Shown in pieces: positions 21,048 through 32,966 of a DNA stretch of 64,000 bases. Numbering within the stretch: the first letter of the stretch is position 1; every line of letters begins with the position of its first letter. The notes beneath the pieces are model-generated. The model ran no database searches and was not told the DNA's origin. It saw nothing but the letters and a program-made list of their open reading frames with translations. The position numbers were made by a program, and so were the translations under genes. Source of the stretch: Chalara sp. BL73 (Eukaryota; Ascomycota; Leotiomycetes; Helotiales); the NCBI GenBank assembly GCA_918026815.1, contig CAKJVC010000021.1, forward strand, positions 434,001 to 498,000. The letters are read 5' to 3'.

Positions 21048-22930
21048 TTACAAGGCTACGATTGCAGCCAACAAAAGGGCGAAAGCAGCCATGGGTGAGC
21101 CTGAGAGAGCAACAGCGGCGCCTACAGGGACCTCGGTTGGGCTAGTAGGGCCTGGGCTCGTAGGGGTAGAGACAGAGGTGCCATTTCCTCCTAATCCAGA
21201 GCCGGAACCAGAACCTGAACCTGTTCCAGTGGGAGTTGCTGATGGGTTGATGACAGATGGAACAGTGACCACAGGTCCGAGACCACCTCCGGAAGAAGCA
21301 ATCGCGCCGCCTGTTGCGGCAGTGGAGACCGAGGAGACGACACTTGAGGCAACTGCAGAGGTAGTACTTCCTCCACCAATGACTGATGTGATTAGAGAAC
21401 TGGCAGAACCAGCAGAACTGGATATCGCAGAGCTGGCGGAGCTGGCGGAACTCGCAATTACCGAACTGGTAGATGAAGGAGCGGCAGAGGTCGAGCTTGA
21501 AGAGGGACCAGCACTGCAGGAAAGATCATACAATGGGGTAGTCGACAACGAAGAACCGATCACGCCAAAGCTAGGATTTGGGGTGACCGGGTCCGAATCC
21601 TGCTGCGTGTACCACCAGGTATTGACATTTCCGAACTAGGAAGGATTAGCCATGTTCTTAGATTGATTTTGAGCTTGCGAATGTATCCTTTTGGATACTG
21701 GTACAATACGTATCGAGATTTACATACCAATGGGCAGCCAACTTCCTTCCAATATGTCTCGGCATTGGCGGTATTAGGAACAGCGAGGTTCTCGGTCTTG
21801 CCGCTGACTGGCCAGCCTGTTTCAGTAATCCATACGGGTTTGCCTCCAACGGCAGCCTGGGTGGCGGCAAGAGCCGCATCGACTGTTTCATTGATTAGCA
21901 GCGCTTCCCTCTAACCCAAGCTGATATGTGGCCTCCAGATTTGTGAGGAATCACAGGATATTGACTTACAGAGGCCTTTGCCGTTCTCAATACCGTTGGA
22001 TTGAGTATTTTGGAAGTAGGGGTAGCCATCGAAACCAATCCAATCGACAGCATCGATCACGGCGTTGTTAGAGCTGTTGACCCAAGCAGTCCAAGTGTCA
22101 ACGTGGCCAATAGAGGCACCGCTTAATGCTGTACCAGCGAGTGCAGATCTGAGTTCGCCGATATATCGCGCAACCACGTCGGGGTTAGCGCCATAGCCTG
22201 AGTTGGCTGCGATTCCAGTCGGGGAGATACGGTAGAGGTCCTCACTTCCAACCGAGATACCGGCAACACGACTGGTAAAAGCCGACCCGTATTGTGTGAT
22301 AGCAGACTTCAATGCGGTGATCTCAGCTTGGACTGGGACAAATATGTTAGCAGTAGGTCATAAATATATCTAACACATAAGATCTGCTTCCCAACTTCCC
22401 AACTTCCCAAAGTAAGTAGATATGAGGACCACTTCTCCGAGGCATAATGGAAAGTCGAGTTCACAATGGCAGAGGGCCTACTTACAAAAACCTTCACCTC
22501 CAGATGCCCATAAACCTAGCAGAAGAGACACATCCTGAGAGATGGCGGCGGGAATGGCTTGCGTGGGCTCATTGGTAGAACTTCCACCTTGCTACAGCCT
22601 CGTTAGTATCTTTTCATGATAGAGACCGGGAACGTCAATCACAATTGTGGTGTAGAGTCTGGCACTGGTAAAAGCCCCGTTGGTACCAGCGAGCTCCTTA
22701 GCATTTCTGAACTTGGCCTCGTAATCGGCTTGGAACATGAAGGATCCGTCTATCACCGAATTAGCACTGTGTTTATTAAGCTTTGCATCTAGAGCCTTAA
22801 GAATGTAGAGACTCAAGATTGCAGTCAAGAAGCCATGCGAACCTGATTTCGTAGCTCCATAGTTGAAGCCTTGGAAAGCAGCAGACGCTCCCGATAGCAG
22901 GACTGCGGTGGTGGTAATTACAGAGCGCAT
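21048..22930 (-). CDS. GH17 glucan 1,3-beta-glucosidase, GPI-anchored (eglC-like)
   Basis: Exons (minus) 22843-22930, 22643-22749, 22486-22591, 21970-22332, 21728-21882 and 21048-21635; 468 aa. A signal peptide covers about 1-18 ([17 protein letters not shown]), then [18 protein letters not shown] starts the GH17 barrel. The acid/base Glu lies in [12 protein letters not shown] and the nucleophile Glu in [26 protein letters not shown] and [16 protein letters not shown] are further family marks. After about residue 300 comes a long Ser/Thr/Ala/Gly-rich stalk and a hydrophobic C-terminus ([16 protein letters not shown]), a GPI-anchor signal. It remodels beta-1,3-glucan at the wall. The 153-nt intron at 22333-22485 contains a short tandem GAAGTTGG repeat. 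It is the tandem neighbour of GH76, on the same strand. Confidence 0.92.
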
Positions 22931-24105
22931 TTTATGAGGAAATTGAGCGAGTGTATGTATGAAATTTACTAGAACGATTGACAAGGGCACCAAAAAAGGG
23001 AAGCAAGAGAGGTGGTGATGAGGAATTTGGGCGAGTTGTTGATGGAGGGGGAGGGGATCAGAAGCAGTAGGTTTATACTGTTTAAAGTTATTTATGGCAA
23101 GAACAAACGGGGTACCAACCAACCTTGGATTCTTTCTTTGCCTCTTCGATGATTCGTACCTGCCCCCACCACACCTCGTGAATGATCCCTGGACATACTT
23201 ACAGGACAGAGACAGAGCCAGAGACAGGAACACGACAAATCCGGTTACGGGCCACACAGTACAGCAGAAGAGGAGTCTCTTCCATTCAGGTTTATCGAAC
23301 GAAAAACGATATTATCCGCTAGTGGCGTACAGTATGGTAATCGGGAAATCCGGGGCCAATACGGTCCTTTAAAATTCAGGTTGGTTTGCGTTGAGTGACC
23401 TCAGCTAATGCAGGACCATCCCTCTCAACACCTACACCCCTCTTCACTTCACGAGAAGACTATATATATGTATACGATGCGATTCAATGGTATTAAAATC
23501 GATGACACATTGGGCCTCTATCTTCTCGAGGGGCAATTTTTATGCCAGAACATGGCTTATGACTTCGCCATTTCGGTAATTCGACGTGTGCTTAAACACA
23601 TACCCAAGAACGTTGACCCAGCGAGAATGACATCAGACCTGAGAACATAGCGCATCAGAATTTTCAGGATTCTGGCTCACCTACCATAATATCCCCGCTG
23701 TAGAATATTGCTAGCGTCAACCCGCGTAAATCCACAGCGACAACAGCCTGGAACCATGAGAGTTCGCCGCATCGTTGTTGCCGTGAATCAATAGCACTAC
23801 TTCATTGGAAGAACTTGATTTCTTGCTGTCATGGGAAAGCAAGCATCCACGTCTGCCGAAGAGTCAGGGAACGAGCTTCCTAATCTAACCTGATATGTTC
23901 TAGCATCAAAAGCACCCGATCTTGCTGGGATCAATATTGGATCTGACACGTGCGCACGTGCCTGATAGTGTAATCTCTCCCCAGCAGTTAGAAGCACATA
24001 CCACTCCCCGCCGAGCTTGCTTGCAATCTTCAATCAATATCAGTGCACCCCTCATACGTTCCTCATTGCATAGATATTCATCTGTTTTATTATGCATTCA
24101 AAAAA
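22931..24105. other. Intergenic, no gene seen
   Basis: The GH17 promoter and a gene-poor stretch. Minus-strand reading continues open above the GH17 ATG but lacks family similarity. Nothing else is supported. Confidence 0.45.
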
Positions 24106-25660
24106 AATACTAAGCTCTTGACCTTTGAAAACCCTTGCAGCCGCCTTGATGCCCAAACAGACGCCGGGGTCCAAAACAGGCAGTTTGGACGCCGTGGGCT
24201 ATTGAAGACTGGGAGCATTCGGTAATTCTTTGCTTGAACGCAAGTAGTTAATGAGAACTCTGCTTGGTTTACAATGCTGAGGCTAGAGATAAGATTGTCC
24301 CCCTTGAAAGAGGCGGTCGAATTTGCTTCCAAGGAACTTTTGATGACTTTAAGACACAAGTCTTTTTCGATTATACGAGAAGCAGCGAAATACCAAATCA
24401 TCCAGCCACAAATCTCGCCGCACTTTGAGCCGTTCCCATTAATGCACTGTCGTTTGTCCGATGAAGTACCCCCGTAGTGTCAGAGGATGAGTCTCGTAGA
24501 ATAGATGATCTTTCAGCGTACCGGTACTATCTGCAATCTATTGGCTACCCTCAGGCATTCCTGTTTGTAGTTTTTATTGCAATGCGGATTTTTTGCGTCC
24601 AATATCCTCGTAAGTATTGTGCTTTCAAAATTCCAAGGCCCACAGCACCCAAAAATACGCGAATGTTCTTACCAATATGCTTTCAGACGTCTGGGTTCAG
24701 TGATAGGCAGGAGCTAATGAATTGTCTCCGACAAGAGATGAAGGAACTTATGTCGGGATACATGTAGCTTTTACTGCATCAGCTCTGCTGGTTTTTAGTG
24801 TCTCATTGTGTTAGATATTCATTGTGATTGTTCCTCGCTCAGGAAGCTGACTCCATTCTACTTACTTGCTACTGGTATGAAAGCACCATACCTGTTTCAC
24901 TGTTCCACATGCCTAGGGGTTACGCTCAATATATTTATCCAGGATATATCGTTAATCGACTCACAACTTCCATCGGAATTTTTGCAGACTTGTACAGCTC
25001 TAGCGAGTGCGATTGGTCGAGGCATTTTGAACGCAACCGGTTTCAAATAATGGCAACTACTATCCTATTCTGCTTATTTGTGCTCTATACTTTACAAAAA
25101 TCTCAATTTGACCTTGCACGTTTACTCAACTCCTCATCTGGCAGTATCACAGTTGGCAATACCTCAATTGAGGAAATTACGAGAGAGAGAAGGCTGGATC
25201 CGGTCTGGTCATTCTGCCGCAAGATTCAACTATGATCCCTGGAACAGTCCGACTGAACGTTGACCATTCCTCCACAAAATTAGAAGAGGAGATCCTGGCA
25301 GCATTTCGCGTGTTGGTCTTGAAGAAATTTTCAGTCTTACAGAGGTGTTCGACATGAATATTGAGAATATCCCATTATCAAAGGGCTAAGAGCTGCTCTT
25401 CTCCATTGCGTATGCTTCGCTCCGAGAAAGCAACATCGTGATATTTGATGAAGCAACAAGCAATCTTGATCGCGAGAGGGAAGAGATGGTTAAGCTTATT
25501 GTCCTCGATAAATGGACTAACAAGACGGCTAGTCCCATGGTTCATCATTTGGTGACAGTACTCGATTATGACCAAGGTAGCAGTCATTAACTCTGGACGA
25601 GTAGTGGAGTATGGAAATCCAAGAGAACTGTTGTCACAGCCTAGTAGTTGGTATACATAG
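24106..25660 (+). pseudogene. Decayed ABCC (MRP-type) multidrug transporter
   Basis: Fragments in ABCC order are spread over three frames. The end of NBD1 comes first (SRLDAQTDAGVQ then GRRGLLKTG, near 24140-24220), then the linker (DKIVPLERGGRICFQGTFDD, near 24290-24350). TMD2 pieces follow (DDLSAYRYYLQSIGYPQAFL near 24505; QDISLIDSQLPSEFLQTCTA then LASAIGRGI, 24940-25030). NBD2 pieces are LVILPQDSTMIPGTVRLNVD (25210), LSKG-stop-ELLF and IVIFDEATSNLDRE (25375-25470), then VAVINSGRVVEYGNPRELLS. The signature LSKGQ has become LSKG-TAA, consistent with a C-to-T change at a Gln codon. TMD1 and most of NBD1 are absent. In-frame stops and frameshifts rule out a working transporter. Confidence 0.75.
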
Positions 25661-26266
25661 CTATAGAATGCATAGCATAGGTCAATCGTATTGATCCTGG
25701 CCTATTCGAATCTAAATCTATCGCGGACTTGGCGGAAAGAATTACCGTCTGTAGTAGATTGGCCTCGCTACTTTGATTTAGCAACACTCTGGTACTATTT
25801 AGAAATCCTCAATGGGGCCTGAGAGAATGGTTCAGATCAAAGAGCCCGCCTGGGCTGAGAGAGATTGCTTTTAATTCAGTTCTAGGTCTGTACAGATGCT
25901 TATTTCCAGTATTTTAGATGATCAAGTCTATTTGGTAGATAATATACATTTGTCCCACATAAATCAAGTCATAGCCAACTAGGTTTAGTCTGAGCATTTA
26001 GGGGTTTCAATATTGCCTAATTTAGCAATCAGGTCAACTTGAGCGAACGCTGCCGTCCCCTAATGGGTGACCGGGTTGAATGTGCCTTGCACTCTTGGCG
26101 AGATTTGGTTGTGATTCGCTGACATATTTAAGGCAACCTTGCATTCAATTATGACCTCTCATCTCATCTGTTCCACAACTCATTCAAACAATCGTCATAT
26201 AAATCCCGGTCTTGCAAACTACAAGAGGAATTGTGTCGATAGCGGAAAATAGACAGTACATTAAAC
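25661..26266. other. Intergenic, no gene seen
   Basis: A mostly AT-rich stretch between the ABC remnant and the PP2C gene; the last 150 bases are the PP2C promoter. No feature is assigned. Confidence 0.5.
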
Positions 26267-27802
26267 ATGCTCCGTCCGAGCCTCTCTCGCCCAGCTCTAT
26301 TTCACCCAGAACGGCTCCGTCCTATCCCTTGTCACCACCTTCAGAGAATCTCACAAACCCAGCGAACCAGATTCTCAACACAAAAGCCTGAAAAGTTAAA
26401 TCATCAAAATAGATCGCGTTTTCTTTTCTTGACAGCAGTGGTGTTGGCCTCGGGAGGCTATCTATACGTCTCAGGAAAGCCACAACCAAAACATCAACTT
26501 CAGGCAGGATTTGAGGAGGGATCGTTCAGATGGCAGGGACATTCTGTAAAACCGTTTAGTTTATATGACGTTAAACAATGGCTGGACGAGGCGGCCAAAA
26601 GCTATTCCTTGTCCGAAAAGTCCCAAGGCGTGACGCGGTGGGACAGTATCAGGCTCGCGAGCAACTCTCCAAGTGAGGATACCCTTGTAGCCTCGCGATC
26701 GCCAGCTGGTGATGGTGGTCAGCCGTGGTTATTCTGGGGTGTGTTTGATGGTCATAAGTAAGTTGGGAGTCATTCAATTATCCCAAGGAAGGGGCTATAT
26801 CTAACATGAAATGCAAGTGGCCCAGCAATGTCAGAGACATTGAAAGAGTCTCTGGTGCCGTACGTGACACGTAACCTAACTCAACTCTACCAATCCTTCA
26901 ACGGCCAAGCTGTGCCTCCACCTACAGTAGACGTTGCTATTTCCTCCGCCTTCCGCCAGTTAGATGCCGACATACTATCCGACGGCGACGCTGCACGCAA
27001 CGACTCAAAGTCCTTCACCGAAGCTCTGTCCAGACTAGCACCGAGCTTCGCGGGTTCCTGTGCAATCCTATCAATCTTCGACCCAAATACTAGCCTCCTT
27101 CGCGTCGCCAGCGCGGGAGATTGCCGTGCCGTCCTTGGCCAGCGTGATGCCTCTGGATCCTATACCGCTACACCTCTATCTCTTGACCAAACAGGCTTCA
27201 ACAAATCTGAACTCGAACGTGTCAGAGCTGCTCATCCAGGAGAGGCAGACGTCATCGATGTCGAAAGCGGAAGATTACTTGGTATAGCAGTAACACGTGC
27301 CTTTGGGGACGTGACCTGGAAATGGCCCAAGGAGACCCTTGAAGATCTTAAAGCAAGGTATTTCTGGAAGGCCTTGAGACCGGGGTATAAAACACCGCCG
27401 TATATGACTGCCGAGCCGGTCATTACGACTACACAGATCAAGGGCGGAGGTGAGTTTCTAGTAATGGCCAGTGATGGGCTGTGGGATCATATCAGCAGCG
27501 AGCAGGCGGTGAAGTTGGTTGAGATGTGGATCCAAGCACGAGATGAAGGGACGATCGGCAAGGGGCCAAAGAAGCCGCAGCCGGTGAAGAAACGGGAGAC
27601 GATATGGAGCATTAAACCACAGGATGAGGATTTCGTGGTCGAGGACGAGAATGTTGCAGCTCATTTGGTCAGAAATGCGCTTGGAGGATGTGATTATGAG
27701 AGGCTATGTGGACTTGCCGGGGCAAAGCCTCCGTACTCGAGGACAATTAGAGATGATATCACAGTCCAGGTGATACTCTTTGATAAAAATCCAAAAGCTT
27801 AG
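26267..27802 (+). CDS. Mitochondrial PP2C protein phosphatase (Ptc5/PDP-like)
   Basis: Exons 26267-26757 and 26818-27802 give 491 aa. The N-terminus is Arg/Ser-rich and lacks acidic residues at first (MLRPSLSRPALFHPERLRPI), a mitochondrial presequence, followed by one membrane span (FLFLTAVVLASGGYLYV, about residues 51-67). PP2C motifs: VFDGHNGPAM, completed by splicing and holding a metal-binding Asp; VASAGDCRAVLGQ; RLLGIAVTRAFGDVTWKWP; VMASDGLWDHISSEQAV; and RDDITVQVILFD. The RLLG-TRAFGD form matches pyruvate-dehydrogenase phosphatases and yeast Ptc5, so control of the PDH complex is the likely role. The topology suggests an inner-membrane anchor with the phosphatase in matrix or intermembrane space. 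Complete at both ends. Confidence 0.88.
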
Positions 27803-28632
27803 CTTAGACCTACGTTGATAAGGTGGTTTATATATGCAAATACTATTCTCAGGTATATCTCATCTTGCTTCAAAGCCTGCTCCAACGCCAGCTCGCCTCA
27901 GAACGTACAACTTGAGAAAATAAGACTCGATGCCATAGAAAGCCAAGCAGCAGATGTTCTGGTGAAGAACCTTTGCTATCTTTGTCGTTAGATGGCTAGT
28001 ATCTTGTCCCTTTATAATATTCAACATCCCAATCAAATTATCTTCTGCGGGACCATCCATGTCCCGGCAAACTTCCTTAGCCTGGTAGGCTATTTTGGCA
28101 GCACAACATGTGCCTCATATCTCCTTATTTATTTCTTCGATATGTGCGAAGAAATCGCATTAAAAAGTCGAATATTTATGGCCAACTTTCGTAGAGAACA
28201 ATTATGATAGATGGCTGCTTCTCACTGGAAATCAGCAGCTGGCTAGAGTAGGCTATTAAAGTCCCAGATTAGCCCAGTGATTAACTGGTCGAGACATGGC
28301 GCCAAATGTTCTTTTCACATCAACCATCTGTATACCTCATATGAAAACTTGATCTGTACATTTCAAAGTCGCTGTTAAGTACTCTTCATAGTGGACGGAA
28401 TATACTAAGTAGTTGATGGTCACTGCATGTCTAGATTTAATATAAGATACTTCTCAGCTTCAAATTCAGGTTTTCTATACTGAAGTTTAATTGGTTGACT
28501 TATATAGCCGAATAAATAACTCCTATAATACGTGCAGAGTTATGACAGGTGAAAACGAGCCCCTAATCCATTCAGATATGCGAGCCTACACCATCTGCCC
28601 TAGGGCAATAGGACATGCACTTCATCGCGCCA
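27803..28632. other. Intergenic, no gene seen
   Basis: Convergent 3' flanks of the PP2C and ABM-domain genes. AT-rich; short open frames without domains. Nothing else is visible. Confidence 0.5.
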
Positions 28633-29115
28633 CTAAGCAGTGTGCTCGGGCTTGATAGTCGTCCATTCGGGGGAGAGCCTCTCGAGCAACTTAAACTCTC
28701 CTAATAACGGCAACATGTTAGCACTATGAGCGCGAAATTAGAGCTTTTCAGGCTTCGTACGGGGCTTGATGAACAATGGCTCGGTGGCCTCGAAATATGG
28801 CTTATAGTACTCCTTTTGGAGTTGCACCTAAGGGATCAGGTTGTATCAGCTGCAGTACCAGACTGGTTAGATCAAGGAATCACTTGCCTCCAAGAGCCAC
28901 GCCTGATCTTTGCTCCAGCTCTCGACCCAGTGCACTACTCCTGGTTCGGAAGCGCTGTAATACACCTCGAAGAACGTGCACTCCGGCTCGGCCGCGACAA
29001 GCTTGTATACCGGGTACATATGGCCAAGAAACTTTTCGACGTTCTCGGGCGCAATGAAGATGGTAACATGGAGGGTCAAGCCTCGAGATGTTGGAGGAAG
29101 CGTGGTGGGTGCCAT
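28633..29115 (-). CDS. Small antibiotic-biosynthesis-monooxygenase (ABM) domain protein
   Basis: Exons (minus) 28888-29115, 28761-28827 and 28633-28700; 120 aa. The ABM ferredoxin-like fold is seen in GLTLHVTIFIAPENVEKFL, CTFFEVYYSASEPGVVHWVE and WSKDQAWLLE, then VQLQKEYYKPYFEATEPLFI. The fungal tail EFKLLERLSPEWTTIK needs the 28701-28760 intron removed; reading through it would stop early. The first intron (28828-28887) has a GC donor (GAG|GCAAGT) with a normal acceptor. Members are small oxygenases or oxidative-stress proteins without known substrate; no pathway is suggested by neighbours. Confidence 0.75.
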
Positions 29116-30269
29116 TGCTTAATTTTCTTTACTTTACGAGGCTATATAATCGATCTAGAAAAGTGAAGAACGTTCAATCTTGCCAGTCGCGCCAGAGAAG
29201 GTTTATAACATATCTGCTTCATTCCAACACAATGCCAACACAATACCGATACTACTCCAATAATGGTCTCGATGAGGTTTGATCTGCTAACATTTGATTT
29301 GCAGGCGTTTTAGCGAGGATAAGCACTTATTTTATATCCATGCGACGAAGTGGCGAATATATCTATATACGTATATAAACTAGTATGAATTAAATTCTCG
29401 TACCTCTCACCGCAAGTTGGAACTGAGGTGTTATTGCGGTAGTGGTTGGGATAAGAACGTGTCTTTAGTGGTCAGTGCAGTCTGGCACAATTGATTTGCA
29501 CAAAGAAAGACTACTGGGTCAAAATCGAATTTAATTCTACAAGCTAGACAGAAAAGCATTTGCCTTTCGGACATGTGTCCTATTAGCAAAGTCACAGATT
29601 GATGTCACATCACGTATCACATGATCTCTAGGGTCGGCTTTCAAAAGGAAGCGAGTACAAGCGTCTTGTCCAAAAGAGGCTAGAAAACATTGTCTTACAA
29701 ACTGTACTCCTCCCTTGGCATCCGGTTGTATATCCTCCTACTTCCCCAGTTGGCTATTCACGCGATTATGATCGATGCCCCTACGCATACCAAGGCTGTC
29801 GAACTTTCTTGAGCGTGCATCGTGATCAGGGCCAATATTCAAGACCGCAGGTTATCCTCCCACGACCAGTACTGTTCTGACAGCTGTGGCTGTGTGAGAC
29901 CCTTGAAGTCCGGACCAGATGCGCCTCCCTTGCTGCACAGCAGTGTAGCTGAGTCTCCGAAGTTTGATATTTGAATACAACCAAAGCACTTGAGTCTGAT
30001 AGAAAACAATATCTGTCTATCACAATGATGTCAATATAGGATGCGGGGTAAAGTCGTGCTTGGAAGTTGTCCAGAGACCCATTCCGGAAGAATATATTCG
30101 CCGTTTGCTATTAACCATCGCAATTCTTGGCTCTCGCAGCTAATATTTTCGGTACAATGTTTACCGGAAGGAGCTCGGCTCTGGTCACTATTCTCTTCAA
30201 GATGAGTATACAATAGTGCTGTGTCTCTTCAATCAATTAGTAACTTCGCTCTGCGTTGTAACCTTCATC
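29116..30269. other. Intergenic, no gene seen
   Basis: Divergent region between the ABM-domain gene and the GH43 gene, with an AT-rich part near 29320-29400. I found no domain in any frame. Confidence 0.5.
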
Positions 30270-32135
30270 ATGTTTGTGCGACAGATTTTTTCATTTGTCT
30301 TATTTGGAGTCCTTGCCCAAGCAAAATATATTGTCCCTGGTGCAAGATGGCTAGATACAGATGGTAAATTGATCAATGCTCACGCCGGTGGAATTACCGT
30401 TGACAAGAATGGGACATTCTGGTGGTTTGGGGAATACAAAATTGAAAAACAAACAGAAGGAGGTGGTGTTTCAGTATACAGTTCTGAGGATTTGGCGACC
30501 TGGAAACACCATGGCCTTGCTCTCGGTTCGTTAAACCGTCGATTTCGAGTTCGAACCTGAATCTGATGTAAATTCATTTAGAACCTATTGTAGGACATCC
30601 CTACATCTCGCCGGACAAGATCATTCAGAGACCGAAAGTGGTCTACAGTGAGCCGTTGAAGCAGTATCACGTGTGTATTCTAAGCTCTATTCAGAGTCTT
30701 ACATCATACTAAACAATGAGTAGATGTGGTGGCATGCTGATAACTCTTCTTACGGACTACTCCTTCAAGGTCTTGCCGTGTCGGATACCATCGGTGGACC
30801 ATACTCCTTTGTCAATGCTACTTCTCCTCTTGGAAACTGGTCTCAGGACTTTGGAATTTTCACGGACTATAAGGATGGAAGATCATACTCTCTATACTCC
30901 AATGGAGATCGAAAGGAAGGTAGAGATGTTTATATCACTAGCTTTACCGAAGACCTTACTGGCCTCGACAAGGTTGTGTACAGGTTCAACAAATTTGATC
31001 TCGAAGCGCCGACGATCATCCAAACAGAGAAAAGCTACTATGCAATAATGAGCCATAAGACTGGATACAGACCCAATAGTGAGTTTCTTGATGCGAATGC
31101 CTGAGAAGTTGCGCTAAGACTTTGAAAAGATGTCGTCGCATTTCGGGCGGATTCACTCGCTGGCCCGTGGTCGCAGCCATTCATTGTCGCACCATTAAAT
31201 ACGCGAACTTACAGCTCGCAATCTGGGTTCACACTGAGAATCAAAGGCAAGAAGAAGACCACCTATCTTTACCTGGGAGATCAAGTATGTGACCGTTCTA
31301 TATCATATAATATTACTAACTTGATAACCAGTGGGATTCGAATTCCTTGTGGGAAAGTCGATACATCTGGTTACCGATCGATATTGATGACAAGAAGAAA
31401 ACGTTGAATGTCGAATGGCATGATGTCTATGACTTGGATGTGTAAGTTTGTACTACTTGTTCTTAAGTAGAATGGTGCTGATCTCTCAGTCAATCCGGAG
31501 AATGGAAAGCTATCGAAGGCAAGACATATTATGGCAAGGACGCCAAACTTAACGGGGCCGCTTTCAAGCAAGAAGCAGTAAGAGTACTCTGATACATCAT
31601 GCCTGGACCCAGAAATGACCATAGACCAGAATTTTGCAAGCGGTGGCACTATTGTGACCGGGATCTACGGTAATGACAGTAGCGTGACATTTGAGGGAAT
31701 TGAAGGAACAGGAAAGCCTCAATGGATATCCTTCTACCACCAGAGTAAGTCTCAAAGTTGTCTTAAAACACGTCTTCTTACTGACATTGATGCCTTAGAC
31801 ATCGATGACATGGGTTATGGGGATCAGCGTGAGTAATTCTTATTCCTTTCCATAGGCTGGCTACTTACGATATCATAGCCGGAGGGACGCCTGATCGGAT
31901 TGGAGGGACATGGCAGCTTCGGAGAATCAGCAGTGTCGTTGTCAATGATGACACATCAAATGTGCATACCCTATACCAGCGCGACACACACAAGGGCATT
32001 ATTTTGTCCAGCCCTCTTCAGCTCACGTTGGAGAAAGGAAAGAAGAACACAATCACGATTCGAGGGTTGTACAATGGTTTCGACTACAAAGGTGCGGATA
32101 TAGATCGTATCGTGGTGTATCCGCCAGAAAAGTAA
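30270..32135 (+). CDS. GH43 (subfamily 24-like) exo-beta-1,3-galactanase with C-terminal CBM35-like module
   Basis: Nine exons: 30270-30525, 30582-30670, 30724-31078, 31130-31284, 31332-31441, 31490-31577, 31630-31744, 31799-31828 and 31879-32135; 484 aa. A signal peptide covers about 1-18 (MFVRQIFSFVLFGVLAQA). The GH43 propeller starts with YIVPGARWLDTDGKLINAHA and FWWFGEYK, then continues with GGGVSVYSSEDLATWKHHGL, RPKVVYSEPLKQYHMWWH and RFNKFDLEAPTII. After about residue 310 a beta-sandwich module follows (GTIVTGIYGNDSSVTFEGIE, GGTPDRIGGTWQLRRISSVV, TITIRGLYNGFDYKGADIDR), as in galactan-binding CBM35. The enzyme would release galactose or oligosaccharides from the beta-1,3-galactan backbone of arabinogalactan-proteins, outside the cell. 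All introns are GT-AG and 47-56 nt. Confidence 0.88.
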
Positions 32136-32429
32136 GCCTGAATTGAAGTAAATATTCGCAGACCCACAAGTCATCCTTGACCAACTTCATGGTCCGAGAC
32201 TTCGCGAGTTTGTTACAAGAAGCACGCTCTCATTGAGCCTCTATATAGCGCTACACTCATATATCATGTCTCTGCTTCAAGGCCAGAAAAAACTTGTACT
32301 TAAAAGTCGGAATGGTGGAAGCCTTACCCTTTTACCATCTAATCTGGTCTATTCTTAACAACATCAAACGCTCCAACTTCCCACACTCTAGAACCAAGCA
32401 TTCCACCCAACCAGAGCATCAAAACTCCC

Positions 32430-32966
32430 TCAAAGCACCTTCTCATGGAATACCAAATCGCACTCGATTGCCAATTGCTTCACCAAATCCCCGTACCCCT
32501 CATCCAACGTCCCCGTCCTAACCTTCACATACCCCATGCGGCCATACCACGCCCTCAAGCATTCCTTAGTCTCACTCCTCCAGTCCCTCGGAACTAGTAT
32601 CTCCAACTTCATCATCTTCTTCCCCCGAGCCTTCCAATGCTCCTCCGCAAACACTACCATATCCGTCGCGATCCCCTTCCCTCCCGCCTCTGTACTGACA
32701 GCTAGAATGGAGAGCGTGCCAGCGTCATCTTCGGGCGAAGAGCGTAAACAGCCGACAAGTCGAGAAGAGACATAGGCGCCGATCAGCTCATGCTGAGAGG
32801 CGACGAAGCTGAGACCCGCCGGCGTCGTGCGCGTCCAGCCCGGAACCCAGAACCTTGCTTCGCCAATCAAGTAGACCGTATTTACGATATCTGCGAGGTG
32901 TATTGCCTCCTCATCCGATAGGCTCGTGACCCATCGGATCTCTGCATCGTTCTTTCTAGTAGCCAT
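32430..32966 (-). CDS. GNAT-family N-acetyltransferase
   Basis: A single exon of 178 aa. The GNAT fold is visible from LSDEEAIHLADIVNTVYLIG through ELIGAYVSSRLVGCLRSS and the core strand LSILAVSTEAGGKGIATDMV, where GGKGIA is the acetyl-CoA pyrophosphate-binding loop. It ends with WYGRMGYVKVRTGTL, the usual helix-4/strand-5 motif. The substrate is unknown; stand-alone fungal GNATs of this size acetylate small molecules or amines. It is convergent with the GH43 gene, about 295 bases away. The start at 32966 is the only reasonable ATG. Confidence 0.8.
   Translation of the reverse strand: MATRKNDAEIRWVTSLSDEEAIHLADIVNTVYLIGEARFWVPGWTRTTPAGLSFVASQHELIGAYVSSRLVGCLRSSPEDDAGTLSILAVSTEAGGKGIATDMVVFAEEHWKARGKKMMKLEILVPRDWRSETKECLRAWYGRMGYVKVRTGTLDEGYGDLVKQLAIECDLVFHEKVL

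Noticed and set aside
21091..21639. Long plus-strand open frame, Glu/Pro-rich
   Set aside because: It is the antisense of the Ser/Ala-rich stalk exon of GH17; low complexity keeps the opposite strand open.
22383..22410. Short direct repeats (CTTCCCAA units) in a GH17 intron
   Set aside because: Only about two and a half units; simple slippage inside an intron.
28726..29166. Plus-strand 146-codon frame
   Set aside because: It overlaps the ABM-domain gene on the other strand, whose spliced protein matches a real family; the plus reading has none.
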